From assembly GCF_002860285.1 (NCBI RefSeq), contig NZ_PGVF01000008.1, positions 89,323 to 153,322 of the forward strand: 64,000 nucleotides of DNA, in the 5' to 3' direction. Below are positions 35,063 to 43,158 of the stretch, piece after piece. Position 1 is the first letter of the stretch. Every line of letters starts with the position of its first letter. The translations under genes were made by a program, and so were the position numbers. The notes under the pieces were generated by a model. It saw nothing but the letters and a program-made list of their open reading frames with translations. It was not told where the DNA came from and did no database searches. Source of the DNA: Bacillus sp. M6-12. GTDB taxonomy: Bacteria > Bacillota > Bacilli > Bacillales > DSM-1321.

Positions 35063-36013
35063 TTATTTAAACCAACCCTTTTTCTTAAACCAAATAAACA
35101 TACCAATTCCTATGAGAAACATAAGAGATAAGGCTTCAAAATACCCGTAATCCCATTTTAATTCAGGCATATGTTCAAAATTCATCCCGTAAATTCCTGC
35201 GATGAAAGTCAGAGGCATAAAAATGGTGGTTATGACGGTCAGAACTTTCATTACATGATTGGTTTGTGTTGAATTTAGTGCTATGTAACTTTCCCTTATA
35301 TCGGTTGTTAATTCTCGATTTGCTTCAATCATTTCCCCAAGTCTCACAAGATGGTCATAAATATCTGTAAAATATTCCTTTTTCAATTGTAGTGAAGTCA
35401 ATCTTTGGGAATTCAATATTCGGTAACCCAAGTCCTGCATTGGAGAAATTACCTGCCTTAAGGTAAGAAGATCATGTCTTGCATCAAATAAGTCTTTTAG
35501 GAGCAACTCCATCGTTTTATTTTGAGGATTATTGTCAATTTCATTTAAAATCTCCTCTATTCCCTGGACTAAAGGGAAGTAATTATCGACTATTTTATCA
35601 ATCACCTCATACAACACAAGAGAAGGGTTCCAACTTTTAATATTCGAACTTTGTTCAAGGCGTTTCCACACTTTATCGATTGCTTCAGATTTTTCATAAT
35701 GATATGTAACAATAAATTTTTCGCCTAAAAAAATATCAACTTCTTCTTTTGTTAAGTTATGAGAATTTAACGCCTGTGCTACAAAAAAAACGTGGTCTTC
35801 ATAATAATCTAATTTCGGTCGTTGTAAAGTATGAATACAGTCTTCAATTGCAAGGGGGTGAAAGTTAAAAGGTTTCCTTAAGTATTCAACTTCCTCGTTG
35901 CTGGGTTGGTCAAAATCCACCCAGAACCATAAATAATCCCCTTTAAGGAGATCAGAAATTTCCACATTCATTTTCATTTCTGACTCTTTGTTAATTGCTA
36001 AGGTTTTTACCAT
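35063..36013 (-). CDS. CorA-family Mg2+ transporter, second copy
   Basis: The 316-residue protein has an N-terminal acidic domain with FHPLAIEDCIHTLQRPKLD, a long stalk helix, and two C-terminal helices with GIYGMNFEHMPE (GMN motif) and a KKKGWFK tail. It belongs to a different CorA branch from the plus-strand gene. The ATG at 36013 with AAAGGTG is preferred over an upstream GTG. Confidence 0.92.
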   Translation of the reverse strand: MVKTLAINKESEMKMNVEISDLLKGDYLWFWVDFDQPSNEEVEYLRKPFNFHPLAIEDCIHTLQRPKLDYYEDHVFFVAQALNSHNLTKEEVDIFLGEKFIVTYHYEKSEAIDKVWKRLEQSSNIKSWNPSLVLYEVIDKIVDNYFPLVQGIEEILNEIDNNPQNKTMELLLKDLFDARHDLLTLRQVISPMQDLGYRILNSQRLTSLQLKKEYFTDIYDHLVRLGEMIEANRELTTDIRESYIALNSTQTNHVMKVLTVITTIFMPLTFIAGIYGMNFEHMPELKWDYGYFEALSLMFLIGIGMFIWFKKKGWFK

Positions 36014-36265
36014 TTTTTCACCTTTTTCCTCAAACACTAATAAGTTAATCCGATTATTACCCCTTTACCAAGTTCCTTTAATTGAAGTAGATATAATTAG
36101 ATTCCCAATAACTTTTTGTTTAAAACCAAACCAATTAAAAAATGCGGATTGAATGCACATTAAGACGACTTTTCTAGGAATAGTCACAAATATGATTGCG
36201 GGGGATGGCGTTCGTAAATCCTCAACATCGCCCTCATTCATTTTATTTTTTGCTCCTTGATAGTT

Positions 36266-36304
36266 AAAAAAGACAGCCAAGTAAAATCAGGGGCTGTCTT
36301 TTTG
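36266..36304 (-). terminator. Terminator
   Basis: AAAAAGACAGCC/GGCTGTCTTTTT closes 1 bp before the stop of the 96-residue gene on the minus strand. Confidence 0.85.
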
Positions 36305-36595
36305 CTAAAACCGCATATTAGTTTTTGGTCTTTTCCTTATAATAATTTCTTTGTCAGCCTTGTTGATGTCCACATCATAATCAGAACGTTTACCTGTTAC
36401 CGAACAAACCCCCCAACTATCTGCAATTATTATTTCTACTGCGGTTTCCCTTTTTCGATAACCCTTCCTTTTTTGTATCGGAACATTATCTTCTAACCGA
36501 ACTATTGCTGTGGGTATGTCACCTTTTTCGTTTTGCTTGATTGTTACATCTTTTGTACTCTTAATGGTCCAGCTTTGTTCTTTTATTGTAAACAC
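36305..36595 (-). CDS. Hypothetical protein
   Basis: The 96-residue protein starts at GTG with GGGAGG at 7 nt. It is basic and strand-rich (TIKSTKDVTIKQNEKGD, AVEIIIADSWGVCSVTGKR) and reads like a small phage/plasmid DNA-binding or minor structural protein. No family is recognised. Confidence 0.55.
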   Translation of the reverse strand: MFTIKEQSWTIKSTKDVTIKQNEKGDIPTAIVRLEDNVPIQKRKGYRKRETAVEIIIADSWGVCSVTGKRSDYDVDINKADKEIIIRKRPKTNMRF

Positions 36596-36668
36596 TTTAT
36601 TTCCTCCCTTTTCTTTATTATAAAGCCATTCCAACAAAAAGATAAGAAAAGCCGCCAGAAACCGCAGC

Positions 36669-36887
36669 TTAGTGACGGTTATTTATTTCACTTAATTCCT
36701 TAATTCTAATTTCTATTTGTTGAATTTCTCTCGGTAAGAATTCTAAAAGTTGATAATAAAGGTCAGCATTATAATTCATCCCAGGATATATTATGGTTCA
36801 TGCTTCGACTCCACGCTCTTTAAGAAGACTTAAACGATCCTTAGTTTCCAATAGTGATATTTGTAAATTCTCCAATAGACTTGCCAT
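36669..36887 (-). pseudogene. Small gene interrupted by one in-frame TGA
   Basis: From an ATG behind GGGAGGAGG, 29 codons (MASLLENLQISLLETKDRLS and LLKERGVEA) are followed by TGA at 36798-36800. The same frame then continues for 42 codons (TIIYPGMNYNADLYYQLLEF onward) to TAA. One substitution would restore a coherent helical protein of 72 residues. It is a nonsense pseudogene unless the TGA is read through. Confidence 0.65.
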
Positions 36888-36922
36888 CGTGCTATCTCCT
36901 CCTCCCAAAAAACTAATAGTAG

Positions 36923-37003
36923 TTAATCATTTTTGGCTGGCAGGTCACTAATAAACATAGCTTCACTTAAAAGTTCGTAACATACAAGTTCGATGGGAAT
37001 CAT
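36923..37003 (-). CDS. Possible 26-residue protein
   Basis: The ATG has AAAGGAG at 8 nt. The frame reads MIPIELVCYELLSEAMFISD and ends PAKND. It precedes the TGA-interrupted gene on the same strand by 35 bp. It is short, so only the ribosome site and context support it. Confidence 0.4.
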   Translation of the reverse strand: MIPIELVCYELLSEAMFISDLPAKND

Positions 37004-37125
37004 CAATATGCTCCTTTAATTTTCTCCCTATAAGTAATAACTATTACTCATTACAGCAATTATTGGAAGGGTTTGGACAAACAGTCTATGATAATTTAAG
37101 CTGTTGATATGCTTGAAGCCAGCAA

Positions 37126-37419
37126 CTAAAAAAAGGTTTCAGCAAATTGTTCTTCTGAAATTACTCTTAATCCATTTCTTTTTAATAAAGCAGAAGTAAC
37201 GCCCATCCCCTCAATTTTTTCACCAATGAATTCGCCGTTATAAATCTTTAAACTGCCACAGGATGGGCTATTTTCCTTTAGGACCACTATATCCTCAATC
37301 CATTCAAAGACTTCATCTCCTAAGGCTTGAATTTGCTCATTTTCTGTTTCATCTTGTGAATAAAGGTACATATCAATTATTCTGGCAATAGCTCTAGATA
37401 GATTTTGCTCCTTTTCCAT
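37126..37419 (-). CDS. Short DUF523-like protein
   Basis: The 97-residue protein ends with the DUF523 core: KENSPSCGSLKIYNGEFIG followed by GMGVTSALLKRNGLRVISEE. The usual N-terminal half of DUF523 proteins, with its first cysteine motifs, is replaced by an unrelated helical stretch (AIARIIDMYLYSQDE). It is either a truncated form or a distinct short subfamily. The ribosome site is weak. Confidence 0.6.
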   Translation of the reverse strand: MEKEQNLSRAIARIIDMYLYSQDETENEQIQALGDEVFEWIEDIVVLKENSPSCGSLKIYNGEFIGEKIEGMGVTSALLKRNGLRVISEEQFAETFF

Positions 37420-37564
37420 TAGCTCAATAACATAAGAGTCTGCGAATCTGCGGTTGTTGAGTTAAAGTACCCGATAGTAAACTACATTTCTTATCAAAGT
37501 GTAATTTCTATCCAGGATAAAAAAGTTAATTGTCTCTTTTATCATTTACAACTGTAAACACGGA

Positions 37565-37999
37565 CTACGGGCTAGTTAATATTAACTTTCGGGGTTTGGC
37601 TTCAAATATTTTATACCCAATTTCAAACATATGGTCCTTTGTAACTGTTACCTCACAATAATAAGGGATTGATTTTCCATAAGCATCAAGTGCTGGAATA
37701 TCATTGAAAGTAAACAGTTCATCTGTATCGAGCATTTTAAAGTCCGCCGTAGAAGAACGACCTGATGAATCTATTTCGATAACACATTTTCCACTCACGA
37801 CATCATATTCCTTTAGCACAACATATTTTAGGCTTGGAAGAGTAGCCGCTAAAAATAAAACACCAATTAAAAAGCTTCCCAAGCTTTTTCCTACATTTAA
37901 TAATGTATATTCTTTATCAACATACATAGCAATAAAGCCGAATATTGCAATTATTACTAAAAAAACCCCTACTAGAACCATTCCATAATAAAAGAACAT
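37565..37999 (-). CDS. Membrane hypothetical protein
   Basis: The 144-residue protein has two N-terminal helices (VLVGVFLVIIAIFGFIAMYV and SFLIGVLFLAATLP). A soluble strand-rich domain of about 80 residues follows (KCVIEIDSSGRSSTADFKML). No family is recognised. Confidence 0.6.
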   Translation of the reverse strand: MFFYYGMVLVGVFLVIIAIFGFIAMYVDKEYTLLNVGKSLGSFLIGVLFLAATLPSLKYVVLKEYDVVSGKCVIEIDSSGRSSTADFKMLDTDELFTFNDIPALDAYGKSIPYYCEVTVTKDHMFEIGYKIFEAKPRKLILTSP

Positions 38000-38053
38000 C
38001 TTTTCACTTCCTATAATTAACCTACCCTGTTAGCCCAGCAAGCCAGTAGTCCA

Positions 38054-38324
38054 TTATGAAAAAAATACCCATAAAGCAAAAGCCCCTATTACAATTGGAA
38101 TAAGTGACAACAGTACAAGTATTATTTTTGCAGCAAAATAGGATTTACTTGCTAATTTGTGGGAAAGAACCATATCCTGTTCTGCCCAAGAAGCATAAGT
38201 ATCGTTTCTTTTCCCACTTCTTAACTTCTTTCCAATGCTCTTCTTCCGTATAATTTAACAAAACAAATATGAAAAAGATCAATCCTGGAATTAAAAACAA
38301 TAATCCAACAACCCAAGCATTCAC
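38054..38324 (-). pseudogene. Frameshifted small membrane-protein gene
   Basis: A GTG start opens VNAWVVGLLFLIPGLIFFIF and NYTEEEHWKEVKKWEKK in one frame. The sense then continues in another frame as RNDTYASWAEQDMVLSHKLA and IILVLLSLIPIVIGAFALWV to a stop at 38054. A small indel near 38210 breaks a two-helix protein of about 90 residues. Confidence 0.6.
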
Positions 38325-38403
38325 CCTATCCGTTCCATCCTAACTAAAACAACGGTCTGAAAAATTGTAGCAGAATTAAACTTCAACTGCTTCAGGAAAT
38401 AAA

Positions 38404-38515
38404 CGGTAACTCTTGTTCCAATAACCTGCCCGTTAGCCATCCATGAAGCACAAAATAAAGTGCTTCACTACAGAGATGAAAATATAGTGAACTGCCCATA
38501 CTAGTTCTTAATCCA
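38404..38515 (+). mobile_element. IS110-family left-end fragment
   Basis: CCCGTTAGCCATCCATGAAG, GTGCTTCACTACAGAGATGA and GAACTGCCCATACTAGTTCT match the relic at 31153 and the IS110 left end at 57511. No right end or transposase is attached. The following bases to 38770 hold no supported gene. Confidence 0.65.
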
Positions 38516-38770
38516 ACAAATGCAGTCCATAGCGATTGGTTACGCTGAGGGTTATGGAAGCATTAGAGTGGATGGTTATAATGAAATGGAAACCGTTAAA
38601 CGTTGTTATCGCGATGTACTTTCTCTAATAAAAGCAAAGAAGTCGGGGACCCATCGTAAATCCCTCAAAGTAAGAAATTGAAATGAAAGTTAGTGGTGTT
38701 ATCTGTTATCCCCATGTTGGTTACATGTTTCTTGACAGCCTGAACGACTATTCATTTGAATAGTCGTTTA

Positions 38771-39607
38771 TTATGATGTGTATTCAACAAACGATGGAAT
38801 GCGCAATAACCCTGCTTTTGTATAGTTTCTGAACTTCACCTTGCACTTTATCTTTGGGTCAATAAAAATAGCTGTTTTATTCTCATCAATTATCAAGTCC
38901 TGATACAGGCTGTAAAATTGCTTTTTGGCGTTTGGGTTCATGAATTCCATTACGCCAGCAGGCTTTATTCCTCTTTCTTCCTCAAGACCCAAGAGCAATC
39001 CGAATGTATCTTTTTTCAAGCCTGTAATAAAAACATCGGTATATTGATAATTGATGACCTTCAACCAGTCCTGCGACCTCTTATTAATCTGATACTTGCT
39101 GTTCGCTTTCTTAAGGACAATCCCTTCCAAGCCCTGCTCCTCTACTAACGCAAAGTAGGCTTTTCCGTTTCCTCTCAACCACTGGACCTTTGCTACTGCG
39201 TCTGTATCCTCCAGCATAGTGTCAAGAAGTACCTTTCTTTTGACCAAAGGAAGGTGCGTGACTTTTTGTCCTTCATAATAGATGACATCAAACACACAGT
39301 AATGCACTTGATGTTCTGATTTTCTCGACATAAACCGCTCCATCACGGCTTCAAAATCTGGCTTACCCTGATGATCGGTTACCACAAGCTCTCCATCGAG
39401 CACCGTGCCATTCGGAATTCGCTCGGCAGCCTCCAATAATTCAGGGAACTTAGCAGTTACATCATTATTGTGACGTGTATATAACTTTATCTGGTTATTA
39501 AACTTGGTTAGAATAATGCGAATGCCATCAAGCTTCAGTTCGGTAATATAATCATTATCATCAAAAGGATGCTGTGATTTATGCAACAGCATTGGTGCAA
39601 CGAACAA
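38771..39607 (-). CDS. ATP-dependent DNA ligase (YoqV-like)
   Basis: The 278-residue ligase has only the adenylation and OB domains. Motif I ELKLDGIR carries the AMP-accepting Lys at about residue 25, followed by GTVLDGELV (motif III), CVFDVIYY, GLEGIVLKK (motif IV) and SQDWLKVINYQ (motif V). SPbeta YoqV of B. subtilis is of this size and type. TTG at 39607 behind GAGGTGG is chosen. It may seal breaks during element movement or repair. Confidence 0.9.
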   Translation of the reverse strand: MFVAPMLLHKSQHPFDDNDYITELKLDGIRIILTKFNNQIKLYTRHNNDVTAKFPELLEAAERIPNGTVLDGELVVTDHQGKPDFEAVMERFMSRKSEHQVHYCVFDVIYYEGQKVTHLPLVKRKVLLDTMLEDTDAVAKVQWLRGNGKAYFALVEEQGLEGIVLKKANSKYQINKRSQDWLKVINYQYTDVFITGLKKDTFGLLLGLEEERGIKPAGVMEFMNPNAKKQFYSLYQDLIIDENKTAIFIDPKIKCKVKFRNYTKAGLLRIPSFVEYTS

Positions 39608-39713
39608 ATCTACCACCTCATGATAAGAGTAACACGTTTCCCCTTAAAGAGTAGTCAATAAGACCTGATTAGAAGGTGGTAAATAATTCGTTTAATGGAG
39701 GAATTTTTAGTGA

Positions 39714-39899
39714 TCAGTTAGAAGGAAGTTGAAGTAAGCTAGGATGTGGCTCTTCCTCTTCCAGCCGTGAAACAAGCTGTAGTAAATCTTTTATCGCCAT
39801 TTCCTTTGTATAAGCTTCATCATCGTTCAATTGGTTTATAATGCGTAGAGTATATAGTTTTAGCTCTGTGATTATCTCTTTGTATAGTAAAGAATCCAA
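39714..39899 (-). CDS. Small hypothetical protein
   Basis: The 61-residue helical, acidic protein starts at TTG with AAAGGAGG at 10 nt. It reads DSLLYKEIITELKLYTLRII and ends EEEEPHPSLLQLPSN. No family is recognised. It is downstream of, and probably co-transcribed with, the Excalibur gene. Confidence 0.55.
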   Translation of the reverse strand: MDSLLYKEIITELKLYTLRIINQLNDDEAYTKEMAIKDLLQLVSRLEEEEPHPSLLQLPSN

Positions 39900-39944
39900 A
39901 AAACAAAAACCTCCTTTCAAAATTGTTGTTACCAGCAGTATTCA

Positions 39945-40619
39945 TTAATTCGCATCGCAAGCAATGCCGTCATTATCCCGATCAAGGTCATGTGGGTCTT
40001 GAGAAGGTCCTCCAGCTGCTTCGTACACGGACTGTGCTGAGGATTGCGATGAAAAGTCCCCACAGTCCAGATCAGGTCCAAATGGGTCATATTCCAGGTT
40101 AGATGCAGTATTCAGTTCCGCAGCCTCTGTATAACTGCTAGCCTCTTCCTCTTCCGCTTTAGCTTCTGCTGCCGCGATTTTTGACTCATATTCGGTCTTC
40201 ATTTTCGCAACCGCTTCATCAACAGCTGCTTGTACAGTTGATTGATATTGTTTGTCTAGTTCCTCTTTCGCCTTTTTTATGGCGCTTTCTACATCAGCCG
40301 CTTTATTTTCCTCTAATGTAGTCAATTCTTGTTTTAGCTTGCCCACCGTTTCATCCATCTTTGATTCTATTTCATCCTTCTGGTCCGTTAGATCTTCAAT
40401 TTTTTCTAAATTTGCTGTAATGATGGTGTCTTTCTTATTTTCTTCTTCAGCAGTCGCACGATGAATCTGAACTGTTCCCAAAATAAAAAGCAATAAAGCA
40501 GCCATTATAAATCCCATATTGAATACCAGTGGCTTCCGACGTTCACCTGATTCTCTTATGTACCTGAAAGTGAAAACAAAAAAACATACTGCACCAATTA
40601 GAAAAAACATTGAAGACAT
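39945..40619 (-). CDS. Membrane protein with coiled coil and Excalibur domain
   Basis: The 224-residue protein has two N-terminal helices, a long coiled coil (about 70-170) and a C-terminal Excalibur Ca2+-binding motif. The motif reads CGDFSSQSSAQSVYEAAGG, then DLDRDNDGIACDAN with the D-x-D-x-D-G loop. The ATG at 40619 follows AAGGAGG. Excalibur domains usually lie outside the membrane. Its 3' end has been duplicated at 33281. Confidence 0.85.
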   Translation of the reverse strand: MSSMFFLIGAVCFFVFTFRYIRESGERRKPLVFNMGFIMAALLLFILGTVQIHRATAEEENKKDTIITANLEKIEDLTDQKDEIESKMDETVGKLKQELTTLEENKAADVESAIKKAKEELDKQYQSTVQAAVDEAVAKMKTEYESKIAAAEAKAEEEEASSYTEAAELNTASNLEYDPFGPDLDCGDFSSQSSAQSVYEAAGGPSQDPHDLDRDNDGIACDAN

Positions 40620-40703
40620 ATACTTCCTCCTTAATTTTCCATCTAATGTCAATTCTAAATAACCCAGCATTGTTTAATCAACATATTTTTTTAACACAAA
40701 ACA

Positions 40704-40722
40704 AGAACATTTGTTCTATAAT
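40704..40722 (+). promoter_or_regulatory. LexA (SOS) box overlapping a minus-10 element
   Basis: AGAACATTTGTTCT matches the Bacillus LexA box core GAAC-N4-GTTC and is joined to TATAAT at 40717-40722. Binding would block the promoter of the yolD gene 30 bp downstream, so SOS control is likely. Confidence 0.65.
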
Positions 40723-40751
40723 AAGAAAGTAGGTGAAGGGAGGAATTTTTT

Positions 40752-41092
40752 ATGACTATAAGAGACCGAGGTAAAGTTAAATGGCAATCGGCGTTTTTCA
40801 TGCCAGAACACGTTTCGCTGCTGCGAGCCATGAAGACGGATTATCACAGGATTGATAAGCCAGTACTAGACGAGTACCAGATTGAAGAGTTCGAACAAAA
40901 AATGTGTTTAGCGATGGAATTTACATACCAAGTAAAAATCCAGGTTTGGAACGCAGGACGCATATTGGAGTATAAAGGGCTCATACTTAAGCTCGATGAG
41001 CTAAGTAAAAGAATATTTTAGAATCAGATGACGAAGGCATGAAAAAAATATTTTTTAGCGAGATTATCGGGATAGAAGTAGTGGAAGCTTAA
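40752..41092 (+). pseudogene. yolD-like gene with a one-base frameshift
   Basis: Residues 1-89 read as a YolD-like protein (RDRGKVKWQSAFFMPEHVSL and VWNAGRILEYKGLILKLDEL), ending at a TAG at 41019. In the minus-1 frame the expected C-terminus continues (ESDDEGMKKIFFSEIIGIEV) to 41092. Loss of one T in the TTTT run near 41018 explains both. YolD proteins are SOS-linked partners of Y-family polymerases; none is adjacent here. A sequencing slip in the run is an alternative. Confidence 0.75.
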
Positions 41093-41169
41093 AAGAAGTT
41101 TTTGTGGATAGAGCTTTTTCACAACGGCGCATAGTGTTAGATATTTCATAAACTTTTCATAATACATAC

Positions 41170-41221
41170 GAAAAAACACCTTTCAAGAACGTTAATATTG
41201 TTCATAGGAGGTGTTTTTTTG
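41170..41221 (+). promoter_or_regulatory. Hairpin that covers a ribosome binding site
   Basis: AAAAAACACCT (from 41171) can pair with AGGTGTTTTTT (from 41209), with an inner AAGAAC/GTTC helix. The right arm includes most of the AGGAGG site and runs into the TTG start at 41219. It may be a terminator for yolD, a translation block, or both. Confidence 0.55.
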
Positions 41222-41491
41222 TTTAAGTTAGAGTTTATTGACCGAATTACCGACGAAGTGTTTCGAGAAGTTACTTTCAACAGTCCGAAAGAAATGCACG
41301 CAATGCTTATACAATTTGATTTAAAAGAAGGAGAACAAATCAGTTTCTTTGATAAACAACTTAGAACTCTTTCAGCTAATTTTGTCGCTATCATTCCCTT
41401 TATTAATGGTGAGACAAAAGGTTTTCGGCTGTTGTTTGATGTATCGGTCGCAGAGAAGCAGCTTGAAATCTATTACAACGAAAAAAAATGA
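41219..41491 (+). CDS. Hypothetical protein
   Basis: The 90-residue protein starts at TTG with ATAGGAGG at 7 nt and reads MFKLEFIDRITDEVFREVTF at the N-terminus. It has an alternating alpha/beta pattern and no membrane helix. No family is recognised. The site lies in the stem of a hairpin, so expression may be structure-controlled. Confidence 0.6.
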   Translation: MFKLEFIDRITDEVFREVTFNSPKEMHAMLIQFDLKEGEQISFFDKQLRTLSANFVAIIPFINGETKGFRLLFDVSVAEKQLEIYYNEKK

Positions 41492-41497
41492 TTTGAT

Positions 41498-42361
41498 TTA
41501 TTTTTGATCTGTTTCCTGGGTTATTTCACTTTTTATTAAACTCCAAGCTTCTTCTGGAGTGAGCAGGAGAGCCAGAGCTTTAAAGACGTTATCACATTGG
41601 TGCATAAACAGCTCCTGAAGTGATTCCTTATCCATCGGGAACCTCTTTGATGTAATTATCAGGACACGTTTAACTACTCCAGGGGCTAGGAATGTATTGC
41701 TTTTATCGTTTGGATTAAAGGGTCTGAAATCTTGTCTCACATGAAACTCATATTGCCCATTAATTTTTCCCGCGTTATTTGGACCGTTCACATCAATATA
41801 TAAAACCTCTAAATAGGTTCTAAGGCTTAATTCATACTTCTTTAATTTATATAAGTGCTCAGCCATTCTTAAAGTGGTATTTCTGTATAACCCCCATTGT
41901 TGGTTGTTAGCGTGTAATATCCTCTCGTTCATAAGAAGATGCCACTCTACATCACTTTCGCTCGCTTCTTTCCCCCAATTATTACTCAGCTCTTGTTTCA
42001 TTTTTGCGTGCCTTTTTTTCTCTTTCTGCCATTCGTCATATGTACCATTCTTTTTCGCCCATTCTACATCGAGATGTTCAGCCATTGTCTCTGTCGCAAT
42101 AACACGAATCTTCTCCTCGCCTTCATCAAAAGGTAAGGTTCTTATATACATCTCCTGACTACATTTCGGGCACTTCTTTTTGCGGGACGGTGGTTTTTCC
42201 AAGGTAAATGCACAATATGGACATTCAGCACGCTCCAAGTGTATAAGACCAGTGTCAGTACCAAATTTATATTCAGGCTTAATATTTTTAATGTTGGTGA
42301 AGTTTTGTGATCTTTTCCCTTGTGGGGAAAGGAAAGATTTCAGCTTTTTAAAGATGCTCAT
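41498..42361 (-). CDS. Zinc-ribbon hypothetical protein
   Basis: The 287-residue protein has a zinc ribbon near the N-terminus (CPYCAFTLEK and CPKCSQEMY, four cysteines). A central charged helical region (DEWQKEKKRHAKMKQELSNN) and a TPR-like tract (MAEHLYKLKKYELSLRTYLE) follow. No named family is recognised; similar proteins occur in Bacillus mobile regions. The GGAG ribosome site is weak but well placed. Confidence 0.65.
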   Translation of the reverse strand: MSIFKKLKSFLSPQGKRSQNFTNIKNIKPEYKFGTDTGLIHLERAECPYCAFTLEKPPSRKKKCPKCSQEMYIRTLPFDEGEEKIRVIATETMAEHLDVEWAKKNGTYDEWQKEKKRHAKMKQELSNNWGKEASESDVEWHLLMNERILHANNQQWGLYRNTTLRMAEHLYKLKKYELSLRTYLEVLYIDVNGPNNAGKINGQYEFHVRQDFRPFNPNDKSNTFLAPGVVKRVLIITSKRFPMDKESLQELFMHQCDNVFKALALLLTPEEAWSLIKSEITQETDQK

Positions 42362-42930
42362 ATAAACTCCAATCTTCTTTACATTTGTTTATGTATGCCG
42401 CTTTCTTTTTTTAGAATGTCACTTCTTGTCTTGCTACTATTCACACGGTCTGAGTTCATAAATCCCTACGCCCCCCTATGAGATTTGGATTGGTGATATA
42501 GCGGTTAATTTTAGAAAGTAAAACATACAAAAGTAATGATATGAGAGTATCTTTACCACATTATTGATGATACTATACTAAAAACCGAGATGCCCAATAT
42601 CAGAAAAAATCTAAGTTACCAAACCTGGACATCTCTTGATATCGCTGGATTTTCTTAAATTAACCTCGGTTTAGAGCTAGGTATCCGATATAATAATCCA
42701 ATAAATTTCCATCATTTATATTTTTTACTATTCCTGACACTTAAACTCCTCCAGTTCTCTTTATTTTCCAAAGCGACAATAAGTTCAGGAAACTGGTCAA
42801 TGAATAGAACTCCATATATTACATTATAGTAAACAGAAAAGAGCTTAGGGATAACTCAAAAAATGTCGGAATTATTTGGTGGCATATCAAGCTTTATTAC
42901 TCTGGTCTCCTCTGTAATTCCGTTTATAAC

Positions 42931-42966
42931 AAAAAAGCAGATGACCCACGGGTTATCTGCTTTTTT
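42931..42966. terminator. Strong bidirectional hairpin
   Basis: AAAAAAGCAGAT/ATCTGCTTTTTT with inner ACCC/GGGT. It insulates the element's right end from inside transcription. Confidence 0.8.
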
Positions 42967-42986
42967 AATATCCTTTGTTATGCATC

Positions 42987-43040
42987 TTACTTCCGTAAAG
43001 TTACTTTGGTAAATAAACAAAAGTAACTTTATGGAAGTAA
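42987..43040. repeat. Large inverted repeat near the right attachment site
   Basis: Two 21-nt arms (beginning TTACTTCCGTAAAG and ending CTTTATGGAAGTAA) match at 20 positions and are 12 nt apart. There is no T-run. It lies about 85 bp inside the right end of the element. Confidence 0.7.
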
Positions 43041-43125
43041 AGTACAGCCACATTGTTCCTTAAGTAAATTTAAGTCGGTTTACTTATTTATTACGATTGG
43101 ATGGATTCCACGATTGATTCTGAGA

Positions 43126-43158
43126 AAGCACCTTAGCGATACGAAGCCCAGCCTTCGT
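43126..43158. other. Attachment site, right end of the spoVR element
   Basis: AAGCACCTTAGCG at 43126-43138 is the inverted counterpart of the block at 12781-12793. It is followed by ATACGAA and the 13-bp direct repeat core GCCCAGCCTTCGT at 43146-43158. Confidence 0.85.

Larger units (their letters stand above)
42362..43125. other. Gene-free right end of the element
   Basis: No supported gene is seen in these 760 bp. They include a terminator-like hairpin (42931-42966) and a large inverted repeat (42987-43040), listed separately. Confidence 0.5.
12779..43158. mobile_element. 30.4-kb serine-recombinase element inserted in spoVR
   Basis: The element is bounded by a 13-bp direct repeat and by inverted end blocks (12781-12793 and 43126-43138), and it splits spoVR. 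It carries three large serine recombinases, an XRE regulator, a RecJ-like nuclease and about 30 cargo genes or gene remnants, and it is visibly more A+T-rich than its flanks. The reconstructed circle junction (43126-43158 joined to 12779-12793) is a 48-bp near-palindrome with 19 of 21 matching positions per arm around a 6-bp centre. Sporulation-gene intervening elements with serine recombinases are known (skin in sigK, SPbeta in spsM). This one behaves like that class in layout. No phage structural genes or conjugation genes are visible, so transfer would need help. Confidence 0.88.

Noticed and set aside
38520..38681. 53-codon plus-strand frame reading YGSIRVDGYNEMETVKRCYR
   Set aside because: No ribosome site and no recognised family; it follows the IS110 left-end fragment and is probably chance or a fragment.
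12779..43158. Intact prophage or conjugative element
   Set aside because: No capsid, terminase, tail, lysis, relaxase or type IV secretion genes are visible among the reading frames.
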